DNA of 64,000 nucleotides, taken from Mycolicibacterium xanthum (GTDB lineage Bacteria; Actinomycetota; Actinomycetes; Mycobacteriales; Mycobacteriaceae). This document shows, one piece after another, positions 8,001 through 16,249 of this stretch. The stretch is taken from assembly GCF_019710635.1 (NCBI RefSeq), contig NZ_JAIFZS010000055.1, forward strand, positions 1-64,000. Direction: 5' to 3'. Numbering within the stretch: position 1 is the stretch's first letter; each line of letters opens with the position of its first letter. The notes beneath the pieces are model-generated. The model saw only the letters and a program-made list of their open reading frames with translations. It searched no databases and had not been told where the DNA came from. Position numbers and translations under genes: made by a program.

Positions 8001-8864
8001 ATGTCACAACGTCCCTATCTCGTCGGACTCGTCGGAACCGGCGTCGGCCCGTCGCTGACACCGGCGCTGCACATGGCCGAGGCTCACGCGCAGGGGCTCG
8101 AGTACGTCTACCGGACCATCGACCTCGACGAGCTGGGCTGCCCCCCGGCCCGGGTCGGCGAGGTGCTGGCCTGGGCGCGGGCCCTCGGGTACGACGCACT
8201 CAACATCACCCACCCCTGCAAGCAGCTGGTCCTCGAGCACCTCGACGACGTCGACCCCGTGGCCGCCGCGCTCGGAGCGGTCAACACCGTCGTCTTCGGA
8301 CCCGGCGGCGGGGCCACCGGCTTCAACACCGACGTCACCGGCTTCGCGCACGGGTTCGGCGAGGGCCTGCCCGCAGCGCCCCTCGACGATGTCGTTCTCG
8401 TCGGCGCCGGTGGCGCGGGAACCGCGGTCGCCGAAGCGCTGCTGCGCCTCGGGACCGGTCACCTGACGATCGTCGACCTCGACGAGGAGCGCGCGCGCAC
8501 CCTCGGCGACGCGCTGGCCACCCGTCACGCCGCCGCGCACATCGAGGCATCGTCGTTCGCCAAGCTCTCGGCCCTGCTCCCGGACAGCGACGGCGTCGTG
8601 CACGCCACGCCGACCGGGATGGCGGCCCATCCCGGTATGGCGTTCTCCGCGGAGCTGCTGCACCCGGGGCTGTGGGTGGCCGACATCGTCTACCGCCCCC
8701 TCGACACCGCCCTGCTGCGGGCCGCCCGGGCCGCCGGATGCCGCACGCTCGACGGCGGCCACATGGCGGTGCACCAGGCCACCGACGCGTTCGCGCTGAT
8801 CACCGGGGTCACCCCGGATGCCACGCGGATGTCGCGCCACTTCCGCTCACTGGTCGCCGAATGA
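8001..8864 (+). CDS. qsuD: Quinate/shikimate dehydrogenase
   Basis: The 287-residue AroE-superfamily enzyme carries the Ser-X-Thr variant (Ser18-Leu19-Thr20) that marks quinate/shikimate dehydrogenases, with catalytic Lys74 and Asp111 and Asn95. These positions are one residue offset from those I recall for the C. glutamicum QsuD (Ser17, Thr19, Lys73, Asn94, Asp110). The Rossmann loop VGAGGAGTA followed by VDLDEER has acidic residues that favour NAD+ over NADP+. It oxidises quinate to 3-dehydroquinate and shikimate to 3-dehydroshikimate. Strong Shine-Dalgarno at 7991-7995; its stop is followed closely by the transporter gene. Confidence 0.92.
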   Translation: MSQRPYLVGLVGTGVGPSLTPALHMAEAHAQGLEYVYRTIDLDELGCPPARVGEVLAWARALGYDALNITHPCKQLVLEHLDDVDPVAAALGAVNTVVFGPGGGATGFNTDVTGFAHGFGEGLPAAPLDDVVLVGAGGAGTAVAEALLRLGTGHLTIVDLDEERARTLGDALATRHAAAHIEASSFAKLSALLPDSDGVVHATPTGMAAHPGMAFSAELLHPGLWVADIVYRPLDTALLRAARAAGCRTLDGGHMAVHQATDAFALITGVTPDATRMSRHFRSLVAE

Positions 8865-8920
8865 CCAGAACAACCGTCAAACATCCACCCGTCCGGCACA
8901 ATTCGCCCAAGGAGCCCCGA

Positions 8921-10258
8921 ATGACCACAACGCACCACCCGGAGACACTTCCGGAGAAGACGCCCAAGCGGGCGGCGCTCGCCAGCTTCATGGGCAGCGC
9001 GGTCGAGTACTACGACTTCTTTCTGTTCGGCGCCGCCGCCGCGCTGATCTTCCCGCACGTGTTCTTCCCGTCGGACAACGAAGCGGCGCTGGTGATGTCG
9101 TTCGCCACCTTCGGCTTCGCCTACATCGCGCGTCCGGTCGGCGCGGTCATCCTCGGCCATTTCGGTGACCGGATCGGCCGTCAGCGGGTGCTGATGTTCA
9201 CGCTCGTGCTGATGGGCCTGTCGACGTTCGTGATCGGCTGCCTGCCCACCTTCTCGACCATCGGCTGGGCCGCGCCGGTGCTGCTGGTCATCTGCCGGCT
9301 GCTGCAGGGCCTGTCGGCCGCCGGCGAACAGGCCGGAGCGAGTTCACTGACCCTCGAGCACTCCCCGGACGACCAGCGCGCCTTCTACACATCGTGGACG
9401 CTGACCGGAACCCAGGGCGGCCTGATCCTGGCCTCGCTGGTGATGATCCCGTTCATGGCGCTGCCCGACGAGGCCAAGTTCAGCTGGGGCTGGCGGGTGC
9501 CGTTCTGGCTGTCGGCGGCCGTGGTCGTGGTTGCCTACTTCATCCGCCGCCAACTGCATGAGACCCCGCAGTTCACCGAGGCCAAGAACGCGGGCACGAT
9601 CGCCCGGATGCCGCTGGTGCCGCTGCTGCGGGACCACTGGCGCGACGTCCTGCGGGTGATCCTGTGCGCGTTCATCGCTGCGGTGTCCACGGTCTTCGCC
9701 AACCTCGCGCTGGCCTATGGCAAGCAGGTCGGGCTCGACGCCGACCTGACGCTGTGGCTGGTCGTGGCCGCCAACGTCGTCGCGCTGGGCAGCCAGCCGC
9801 TGTTCGGCCGGCTGGCCGATCGGGTGGGACGCAAGCCGGTGTTCATCTACGGCGCGCTGTCGTCGGCGGTGCTGATGCCGTTCTACATGCTGTCGATGAG
9901 CCAGGGCAATCACGTGCTGACCTTCGCGCTGGCGATCGCGACCTTCTCGTTCGGGTACGCCGCGGCCAACGCGGTGTGGCCCTCCTTCTACGGCGAGATG
10001 TTCTCCACCCAGGTCAGGTTCTCCGGGATGGCGATCGGTACGCAGCTGGGCTTCCTGATGGCGGGGTTCGCGCCGTCGATCGTGACGGCTCTGGGCGGGG
10101 TGCGCGACGGCGGCTGGACGGTGATCAGCGTGTTCACCGCGGTCATCTGCCTGATCGCCGCGGGTGCGGCGCTGACCGCACGCGAAACCAAGGACGTGCC
10201 CACCGAGCTGCTGGGCCAGCCCGTTCCCGCACCGGCCAGGGAGCTGGTCACCCACTGA
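8921..10258 (+). CDS. qsuA: MHS-family proton symporter for shikimate/quinate
   Basis: The 445-residue major facilitator has 12 expected membrane segments. The metabolite:H+ symporter hallmark SAVEYYDFFLFG begins helix 1, GHFGDRIGRQRVL is the loop 2-3 motif, and the family repeat recurs as GRLADRVGRKPVF. It is likely the uptake system for quinate and/or shikimate. The ATG at 8921 has AAGGAG at 8909-8914. A second ATG at 8861 overlaps the qsuD stop (ATGA) and would add 20 residues; the inner start has the better ribosome site. It ends next to palindrome copy B, convergent with pcaR. Confidence 0.88.
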   Translation: MTTTHHPETLPEKTPKRAALASFMGSAVEYYDFFLFGAAAALIFPHVFFPSDNEAALVMSFATFGFAYIARPVGAVILGHFGDRIGRQRVLMFTLVLMGLSTFVIGCLPTFSTIGWAAPVLLVICRLLQGLSAAGEQAGASSLTLEHSPDDQRAFYTSWTLTGTQGGLILASLVMIPFMALPDEAKFSWGWRVPFWLSAAVVVVAYFIRRQLHETPQFTEAKNAGTIARMPLVPLLRDHWRDVLRVILCAFIAAVSTVFANLALAYGKQVGLDADLTLWLVVAANVVALGSQPLFGRLADRVGRKPVFIYGALSSAVLMPFYMLSMSQGNHVLTFALAIATFSFGYAAANAVWPSFYGEMFSTQVRFSGMAIGTQLGFLMAGFAPSIVTALGGVRDGGWTVISVFTAVICLIAAGAALTARETKDVPTELLGQPVPAPARELVTH

Positions 10259-10267
10259 CCACACGAT

Positions 10268-10328
10268 GCCGAAATCGCATTCCGGCAGGCGAACTCCGAG
10301 AGGAGCCCTGCCGGAATGCGATTTCGGC
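10268..10328. repeat. Interrupted palindrome, family 1, copy B
   Basis: Perfect 21-base arms at 10268-10288 and 10308-10328 flank a 19-base spacer. The left arm contains GAAATCGCATTCC and the right arm GGAATGCGATTTC. Compared with copies A and C, the base pair after AAAT is C-G instead of G-C, a compensatory change. It sits between convergent qsuA and pcaR, where it could end both transcripts. Confidence 0.9.
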
Positions 10329-10335
10329 GACGTGG

Positions 10336-11085
10336 TCACAGCAGCCGCCCGATGCCCCGGGCCGCGACCTGCAGTGCACCGATCAGGCGCTGCCGGTCGC
10401 GCTTCAGCGAGGGCACGACCACCCCGATCGCCGCCGCCACGCTCTGGTCGGAGGACTGCACGACCGGGACCGCCAGCGAACACGCTCCGATCGACATCTC
10501 TTCGGCCGTCACCGCCACACCCTCTCGCCGAATTCGCACCAACTGCCCGTCCAGGACACGAGCCGAGGTGATGGTGCGCGGGGTGATCTTCGGCAAATTC
10601 CCGAGCACGCGGGCCCGGACGTCGTCCGGGGCGTACGCCAGCAACACCTTCCCCACCCCGGTGCAGTGCATCGGCAAGCGGCTGCCGACCGTGGACACAA
10701 TCGGAACCGACGCCCGGCCCGCCAGTCGCTGCACATACAACACCTGGTCACCGTCGCGCACCGCCAGGTGCACCGTGGCCAGCGTCGCGGCATAGATGTC
10801 ACTAAGAAAAGGCTCGGCTACCTCGGTCAACCGGCCACTCACCGGGGCCAGCAAGCCGGCCTCCCACAACAGCCGGCCGATCACGTAGCGGCCGTCCCCG
10901 CGCCGCTCGAGCGCGCCGCCGGCCACCAACTCGCCGACCAGCCGATGCGCGGTGGGCACGGCGAGTCCGGCCCGGCGGGCCAGGTCGGTCAACGTCAGCG
11001 AACGATGTCGCGCGTCGAACGCACCCACCACAGCCAGCAAACGCTCAGCCACGGTGATCCCGGGCGCCGAAGCATTACCCGCCAT
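10336..11085 (-). CDS. pcaR: IclR-family regulator of the pca genes
   Basis: The 249-residue protein has an IclR winged helix at about residues 10-75 (AERLLAVVGAF, LTDLARRAGLAVPTAHRLVGEL) and an IclR effector domain behind it (STVGSRLPMHCTGVGKVLLA, EEMSIGACSLAVPV). It is divergent from pcaH with 71 bases between them, the layout of PcaR/PcaU-type activators or repressors responding to protocatechuate or beta-ketoadipate. The ATG at 11085 is preceded by GGAAGGAA. Whether it activates or represses cannot be told from sequence. Confidence 0.85.
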   Translation of the reverse strand: MAGNASAPGITVAERLLAVVGAFDARHRSLTLTDLARRAGLAVPTAHRLVGELVAGGALERRGDGRYVIGRLLWEAGLLAPVSGRLTEVAEPFLSDIYAATLATVHLAVRDGDQVLYVQRLAGRASVPIVSTVGSRLPMHCTGVGKVLLAYAPDDVRARVLGNLPKITPRTITSARVLDGQLVRIRREGVAVTAEEMSIGACSLAVPVVQSSDQSVAAAIGVVVPSLKRDRQRLIGALQVAARGIGRLL

Positions 11086-11156
11086 CTCGCGATTCCTTCC
11101 GCTCAGCAGAAGCATAGGCTTCCGCGCCGGCTTCCGGGTGACCTAGTGTGAATAAC

Positions 11157-11951
11157 ATGACAGCAATCACCAACACCGACCCCGACAGCGCGTCGGCAAG
11201 TCAGTCGGAGATCAACGCCGAGATGGCGGCCATCGAGTCGGCCTACCTGCACTCCGGGATCGAGGAGACCCAGCCCCGACTGGACTACCCGCCCTACCGC
11301 AGCAGCCTGCTCCGCCACCCGGTCAACGAGCCGCAGCACGCCGACCCCGAGGGTGTCGAGCTGCACACGCCGGTCTTCGGCCGGCGCGACGTGCACGCGC
11401 TCGAATCCGACCTGACCATCCAGCACGCCGGCGAGCCGATCGGCGAGCGGATCGTCGTCACCGGACGCATCGTCGACGGCGAGGGGCGCCCGGTGCGCAG
11501 GCAGCTGGTCGAGGTCTGGCAGGCCAATGCGGCGGGCCGCTACGTGCACAAGCGCGACCAGCACGCCGCCCCAATCGATCCGAACTTCACCGGCGTGGGA
11601 CGCTGCCTGACCGACGACGACGGCACCTACCGTTTCACCACCATCAAGCCCGGCCCCTACCCCTGGAAGAACCACCGCAACGCATGGCGCCCGGCCCACA
11701 TCCACTTCTCGCTGTTCGGAACGGATTTCACCCAGCGCATGATCACCCAGATGTATTTTCCGGGGGACCCGCTGTTCAGCCTGGATCCGATCTATCAGTC
11801 CATCACCGACCAGAAGGCCCGCGACCGGCTGGTCGCCACCTACGACCACGACGTCTCGACGCATGAGTGGAGCACCGGCTACCGGTGGGACATCGTGCTG
11901 ACGGGTTCGCAGCGCACGCTCGTGGAGAACACCCAGGGGGATTACCGATGA
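11157..11951 (+). CDS. pcaH: Protocatechuate 3,4-dioxygenase beta subunit
   Basis: This 264-residue intradiol dioxygenase carries the four Fe(III) ligands: Tyr129, Tyr168, His181 and His183 (GRYVHK, GPYPW, RPAHIHFS). With PcaG it cleaves protocatechuate to 3-carboxy-cis,cis-muconate using O2. The ATG at 11157 is favoured because TAGTGT (11144-11149) lies seven bases upstream and suggests a leaderless message; a GTG at 11148 is the alternative. First gene of pcaHGBC, overlapping pcaG by ATGA. Confidence 0.95.
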   Translation: MTAITNTDPDSASASQSEINAEMAAIESAYLHSGIEETQPRLDYPPYRSSLLRHPVNEPQHADPEGVELHTPVFGRRDVHALESDLTIQHAGEPIGERIVVTGRIVDGEGRPVRRQLVEVWQANAAGRYVHKRDQHAAPIDPNFTGVGRCLTDDDGTYRFTTIKPGPYPWKNHRNAWRPAHIHFSLFGTDFTQRMITQMYFPGDPLFSLDPIYQSITDQKARDRLVATYDHDVSTHEWSTGYRWDIVLTGSQRTLVENTQGDYR

Positions 11952-12499
11952 GCACCATGACGGCAACACCGGGCCAGACCATCGGTCCGTTCTACGGCTA
12001 TGCCCTGCCCTTCGACCGCGGCGCAGCGCTGGTGCCCCCACAGGCACCCGGGGCGATCCGGTTCCACGGGACGGTCACCGACGGTGCCGGAGCCCCGGTA
12101 CCGGATGTGATGCTGGAGATCTGGCAGGCCGACGCCGAGGGCGCCGTGCCCGGCTCGGCGGGCTCACTGCACCGCGACGGCTGGACGTTCACCGGCTGGG
12201 GCAGGGTGTCCACCGACGACGACGGCCACTACAGCTTCTCCACGTTGGAGCCCGGCCCGACCGAGCCGGGCAAGGCCGCCTTCTTCCTCGTGACGGTGTT
12301 CGGACGCGGATTGCTCAACCGCCTGTTCACCCGCGCCTACGTTCCGGGACCGGCGCTCGCCGGAGACCCGCTGCTGGCGGCACTGCCCGCCGAACGGCGC
12401 GACACCCTGATCGCCGAACGCGACGCCGACGGGCTGCGCTTCGACATCCACCTCCAAGGCCCCGATGAAACCGTCTTCCTGCGCTACCCGGGGCACTGA
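11948..12499 (+). CDS. pcaG: Protocatechuate 3,4-dioxygenase alpha subunit
   Basis: The 183-residue alpha subunit opens with the family signature TPGQTIGPFYGYALP and has the intradiol fold (LEIWQADAEG, GWGRVSTDDDGHYSFSTL, FFLVTVFGRGLLNRLFTRAY). As expected for the structural subunit it lacks the His-X-His iron pair of the beta chain. It forms the (alpha-beta)n complex with PcaH. Start ATGA overlaps the pcaH stop. Confidence 0.94.
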   Translation: MSTMTATPGQTIGPFYGYALPFDRGAALVPPQAPGAIRFHGTVTDGAGAPVPDVMLEIWQADAEGAVPGSAGSLHRDGWTFTGWGRVSTDDDGHYSFSTLEPGPTEPGKAAFFLVTVFGRGLLNRLFTRAYVPGPALAGDPLLAALPAERRDTLIAERDADGLRFDIHLQGPDETVFLRYPGH

Positions 12500-12501
12500 G
12501 C

Positions 12502-13704
12502 GTGACCGACCTGTTCTGGCCGGGTGATCACCGCGCCGGAGCGCTGATGAGCGACTCGGCTTTCCTGCATGCGCTCGTCGAGGTCGAGAACTCCTGGCTC
12601 GACGTCCTGGTCGAACACGGCGTGGCACCCGCCACGGCTGCCGCGGACCTGGGCACCCTCGTCGGACCCGCGGACGCCGAGACGCTGGCCGTGGCCGCCG
12701 AACGCGACGGCAACCCGGTGACCGGCCTGGTCGCGCTGCTGCGATCGCGCGCCGACGGCGAGGCGTCGCGGTGGCTCCACCGCGGCCTGACCAGTCAGGA
12801 CGTCATCGACACAGCACTGATGCTGTGCCTGCGCGACGCGCTCGCCGCCGTGCGGACCGAACTGGGGAACCAGGTGGCCGCGCTGGCCGCGCTGGTGCGC
12901 ACGCACCGTGACGATCCGGTGCTGACCCACACCCTCACCCAGGCGGCCCTGCCGGGTACCGCCGGGCTGAGGTTCGCCCGGTGGCTGGGCGCCGTGCTCG
13001 ACGCCGCCGACGTGCTCGACGGCGCACCCTCGCCCGCGGTCTCGGCGGCCGGGGCGGCGGGCACGCTCGCGGCGACCACGGAGTTGGCCGGCTCGGCGGC
13101 GGCCGCCCAGCGGCTGTCGGCCGCCCTGGCCACGAAACTGGCTGTGGCACCGTCGCATCCGTGGCACACGTCGCGCTCCCGGCTGACCCGCACCGCCGAC
13201 GCGCTGGTGACGTGCTGTGACTGCTGGGGCCACATCGCCAACGATGTGGCGATCGGCGCACGCACCGAGATCGCGGAATTCGCCGAAGGCTCCTCCGGCG
13301 GCTCGTCGACGATGCCGCACAAGGACAATCCGGTGCTCGCCGTGCTGCTGCGACGCGCCGCACTGACCGCTCCCCCGCTGGCGGCGACCCTGCACGCCGC
13401 GTCGGCCGCGTCGGTCGACGAACGCTCCGACGGCGGCTGGCACGCCGAGTGGGCGACCCTGCGCACCCTGACCAGACGCACCGTCGTCGCGGCCTCGCAG
13501 GCCACCGAACTCCTGGGCGGGCTGCGGTTCGACGCGGCGCGCGCGGTGGCCCATCTCGGCGCCGCCCGGGGAATCGACGCCGAACAGCAGACGATGTCCC
13601 GGTTGAGCGGACGCGAACCCGCGCCGACCTATCTGGGCGCGGCCACCGAGTTCGTCGAGGCGGCGCTGCACCGCGCGTCCGGCTACCTGAAGGAGAATTC
13701 ATGA
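12502..13704 (+). CDS. pcaB: 3-carboxy-cis,cis-muconate cycloisomerase
   Basis: This 400-residue member of the fumarase/aspartase superfamily has the signature GSSTMPHKDNPV at about residue 270, with the earlier RGLTSQDVIDT segment. It converts 3-carboxy-cis,cis-muconate to 4-carboxymuconolactone. The GTG start is two bases after the pcaG stop and the stop overlaps pcaC (ATGA). It is a little shorter than the 450-residue proteobacterial enzymes. Confidence 0.93.
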   Translation: MTDLFWPGDHRAGALMSDSAFLHALVEVENSWLDVLVEHGVAPATAAADLGTLVGPADAETLAVAAERDGNPVTGLVALLRSRADGEASRWLHRGLTSQDVIDTALMLCLRDALAAVRTELGNQVAALAALVRTHRDDPVLTHTLTQAALPGTAGLRFARWLGAVLDAADVLDGAPSPAVSAAGAAGTLAATTELAGSAAAAQRLSAALATKLAVAPSHPWHTSRSRLTRTADALVTCCDCWGHIANDVAIGARTEIAEFAEGSSGGSSTMPHKDNPVLAVLLRRAALTAPPLAATLHAASAASVDERSDGGWHAEWATLRTLTRRTVVAASQATELLGGLRFDAARAVAHLGAARGIDAEQQTMSRLSGREPAPTYLGAATEFVEAALHRASGYLKENS

Positions 13705-14066
13705 GCAGCTACGACGACGGGATGACCGTCCGCCGTGAGGTTCTCGGCGACCCCCACGTCGACCGGGCGGTGGCCGCCACCACCGACTTCACCGCCGACT
13801 TCCAGGACCTCATCACGCGCTACGCCTGGGGGGAGATCTGGACGCGTCCCGGTCTGGATCGCCGGTCGCGGTCGATGATCACGCTCACCGCGCTGATCGC
13901 GCGCGGCCACCATGACGAACTGGCGATGCACGTGCGCGCCGCCCGGCGCAACGGGCTGTCCGTCGACGAGATCAAAGAGGTGTTGTTGCAGAGCGCGATC
14001 TACTGCGGCGTTCCCGATGCCAACACCGCGTTCCGGATCGCATCGGGCGTGCTGGCCGAAGACTGA
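13701..14066 (+). CDS. pcaC: 4-carboxymuconolactone decarboxylase
   Basis: The 121-residue protein is a single CMD/AhpD-like domain (YAWGEIWTRPGLDRRSRSMITLTAL, HHDELAMHVRAA, EIKEVLLQSAIYCGVPDANTAF). It decarboxylates 4-carboxymuconolactone to the beta-ketoadipate enol-lactone. AAGGAG precedes the ATG, which overlaps the pcaB stop. It is a free-standing enzyme, unlike the PcaL fusion with PcaD known in rhodococci and streptomycetes. Only seven bases separate it from the end of convergent pcaJ. Confidence 0.94.
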   Translation: MSSYDDGMTVRREVLGDPHVDRAVAATTDFTADFQDLITRYAWGEIWTRPGLDRRSRSMITLTALIARGHHDELAMHVRAARRNGLSVDEIKEVLLQSAIYCGVPDANTAFRIASGVLAED

Positions 14067-14073
14067 CGTCCAC

Positions 14074-14724
14074 TCACGCCACGGCGGCCGCCCGGCGGTC
14101 GGTCAGCGCGGCCGCGGTCTTGGCCGCGACGTCGTCGTAGTCGACCCCGGGCGCGAGTTCGACCACCGCGAATCCGTCCCCGTCGACATCGAACACGCCC
14201 AGATCGGTGATCACCCGGCTCACCACCGCCTTACCGGTCAGCGGTAGATCACAGGACGAAACAAGCTTGGCGGCACCCGATTTGGCGGTGTGGTCCATGA
14301 GGACGATCACCCGGCCGGCGCCGTTGACCAGATCCATCGCACCACCCATACCCTTGACCATCGCACCGGGCACCATCCAGTTGGCCAGATCTCCGTTGGC
14401 GGCGACCTGCATTCCGCCCAGCACCGCCACATCGACGTGACCGCCGCGGATCATCGCGAAACTGGTCGACGAATCGAAGTAGGACGCGCCGGCGACCACC
14501 GAAACCGTCTGCTTCCCGGCGTTGACCAGGTCGGGGTCGACCTCGTCCTGGTACGGGAACGGTCCGACGCCGAGGATGCCGTTCTCGGCGTGCAGCGTGA
14601 CGTCGGAGCCCTCGGGCAGGTGGTCCGGGATCAAGGTGGGCAGTCCGATACCCAGGTTGACGTAGTCGCCGTCGTGCAGTTCCCGCGCAGCGCGCGCGGC
14701 CATCTCATTGCGGGTCCAGCTCAT
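14074..14724 (-). CDS. pcaJ: 3-oxoadipate CoA-transferase, subunit B
   Basis: The 216-residue CoA-transferase beta subunit contains NLGIGLPTLIP and the catalytic glutamate Glu47 in HAENGILGVGP, then GGHVDVAVLGGMQV. With PcaI it moves CoA from succinyl-CoA to beta-ketoadipate. Assignment to beta-ketoadipate instead of acetoacetate (ScoB) rests on the pca context. Its ATG overlaps the pcaI stop (ATGA), and it is last in the pcaFDIJ operon. Confidence 0.92.
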   Translation of the reverse strand: MSWTRNEMAARAARELHDGDYVNLGIGLPTLIPDHLPEGSDVTLHAENGILGVGPFPYQDEVDPDLVNAGKQTVSVVAGASYFDSSTSFAMIRGGHVDVAVLGGMQVAANGDLANWMVPGAMVKGMGGAMDLVNGAGRVIVLMDHTAKSGAAKLVSSCDLPLTGKAVVSRVITDLGVFDVDGDGFAVVELAPGVDYDDVAAKTAAALTDRRAAAVA

Positions 14725-15500
14725 CGGGAGGCCTCCTGCCGGGTGCGGGTGGTGAGTTTCTCGATCCCCTTGCGGGAAGCCTGCTCAGGGCTCAGTTCGT
14801 GCACCCGTTTCACGAAGATGCCGGGCAGGTGGATCTCGTCGGGGTGCAGTTCGCCGACCTCGACAACGCGTTCGGCCTCCACGACGGTGATCCGCCCCGC
14901 CATCGCCGCCGGCGGGTTGAAGTTGCGCGCCGCGGCGTGGAACACGCAGTTGCCCGCCCGGTCGGCGACCGCGGCGCGGACCAGCGCGTAGTCGGTGACG
15001 ATCGACTCCTCCAGCAGCATCTCGCGTCCGTTGAACACCCGGACCTCCTTGGGCGGGGAGGCCAATGCCACCGTGCCGTCGGTGTTGTAGCGCCAGGGCA
15101 GCCCGCCCTCGGCCACCATGGTGCCGACGCCCGTCTGGGTGAAGAACGCGCCGATGCCGCTGCCGCCGGCACGTAGCCGTTCGGCCAGCGTGCCCTGCGG
15201 GGTCAGTTCGACGGTCAGCTCACCGGCCAGGTACTGCCGGGCGAATTCCTTGTTCTCCCCGACATACGAGGCGACCACCCGGCTGATCCGGCGGGCTTCC
15301 AGCAGCAGGCCCAGCCCGGCGCCGTCGACGCCGCAGTTGTTGCTGACGATGGTGAGATCGGCCGCGCCCTGCTCGAGCAGCGCATCGATGAGAAACCACG
15401 GGATTCCGGCGAGCCCGAAGCCGCCGACGGCCAGGCTGGCTCCGTTCGGGATGTCGGCGACCGCTTCGGCGGCCGAGCCGACGACTTTGTTCAACGTCAT
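14721..15500 (-). CDS. pcaI: 3-oxoadipate CoA-transferase, subunit A
   Basis: The 259-residue alpha subunit has the family start GASLAVGGFGLAGIPWFLIDALL, then TIVSNNCGVDG, GIGAFFTQTGVGT and YALVRAAVADRAGNCVFHAAARNFNPPAA. It binds the CoA donor and works with PcaJ. It is linked by ATGA overlaps to pcaD upstream and pcaJ downstream, implying coupled translation and matched stoichiometry. Confidence 0.92.
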   Translation of the reverse strand: MTLNKVVGSAAEAVADIPNGASLAVGGFGLAGIPWFLIDALLEQGAADLTIVSNNCGVDGAGLGLLLEARRISRVVASYVGENKEFARQYLAGELTVELTPQGTLAERLRAGGSGIGAFFTQTGVGTMVAEGGLPWRYNTDGTVALASPPKEVRVFNGREMLLEESIVTDYALVRAAVADRAGNCVFHAAARNFNPPAAMAGRITVVEAERVVEVGELHPDEIHLPGIFVKRVHELSPEQASRKGIEKLTTRTRQEASR

Positions 15501-16249
15501 GACTTCTCCAGGTGCTCGATCAGGGCGGGTGTGATGATCTCGGGTTGTTGCGCGTTGGCCAGGTGGGCGGCGTCATCGACGACCAGCAGGCGGGCATCGG
15601 CCGCCGCGGCGACGATCGCCTCGAGCATCGCGGGCGGGGTGGCCGGGTCGTCGGCGCCGGCGATGGCCAACGTCGGCGCTTGGATGCGCGAAAGCTGTTC
15701 GCGCAGATCCATTTCGGCGATGGCCTCGCAGCAGCCCGCGTATCCCTCGGCGGGGGTGGCCGCGACCATCTCCTGCCAGTACGCGCGGTCGCCGCGGTAG
15801 CGCTCGGTGAACCAGCGCTGCACGACGGCCGCTGCCACCGCGGCGCTGCCCCCCGCGCGGACCTTCGCGGCCCGGTCGATCCAGGCATCGGCCGGCGGCA
15901 GGTGCGCAGCGGTGCACAGCAGGGCCAGCCGGTCGACGCGTTCGGGATTGCGGGCGGCCAGCCGCATCGCCGTCATACCGCCCAGCGACAGCCCGACGAC
16001 GTGGGCGCGCGCGACGTCCAGCCGGTCGAGCAGGGCGACCAGGTCGTCGGCGAGGTCGTCGATGCGGTACGGCCCTTGCGGGACAGGCGATTCACCATGT
16101 CCCCGGGTGTCGTAGCGCACCACGGTGAAGTGACGTTCCAGTTCGGCGGCCTGCGCGTCCCACATCCGGTGGGTCGATCCCAGCGAGTTCGACAGCACCA
16201 CCACGGGTCCGCTGCCGCTGATGACCGCGTGCACGTCCACGGCGCTCAT
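15497..16249 (-). CDS. pcaD: 3-oxoadipate enol-lactone hydrolase
   Basis: The 250-residue alpha/beta hydrolase has the oxyanion stretch VVLSNSLGSTHRMWD, the nucleophile elbow GLSLGG, and the late acid and base regions IAGADDPATPP and DDAAHLANAQQP. It hydrolyses beta-ketoadipate enol-lactone to beta-ketoadipate. It is not fused to a PcaC domain. The ATG overlaps the pcaF stop. Confidence 0.93.
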   Translation of the reverse strand: MSAVDVHAVISGSGPVVVLSNSLGSTHRMWDAQAAELERHFTVVRYDTRGHGESPVPQGPYRIDDLADDLVALLDRLDVARAHVVGLSLGGMTAMRLAARNPERVDRLALLCTAAHLPPADAWIDRAAKVRAGGSAAVAAAVVQRWFTERYRGDRAYWQEMVAATPAEGYAGCCEAIAEMDLREQLSRIQAPTLAIAGADDPATPPAMLEAIVAAAADARLLVVDDAAHLANAQQPEIITPALIEHLEKS

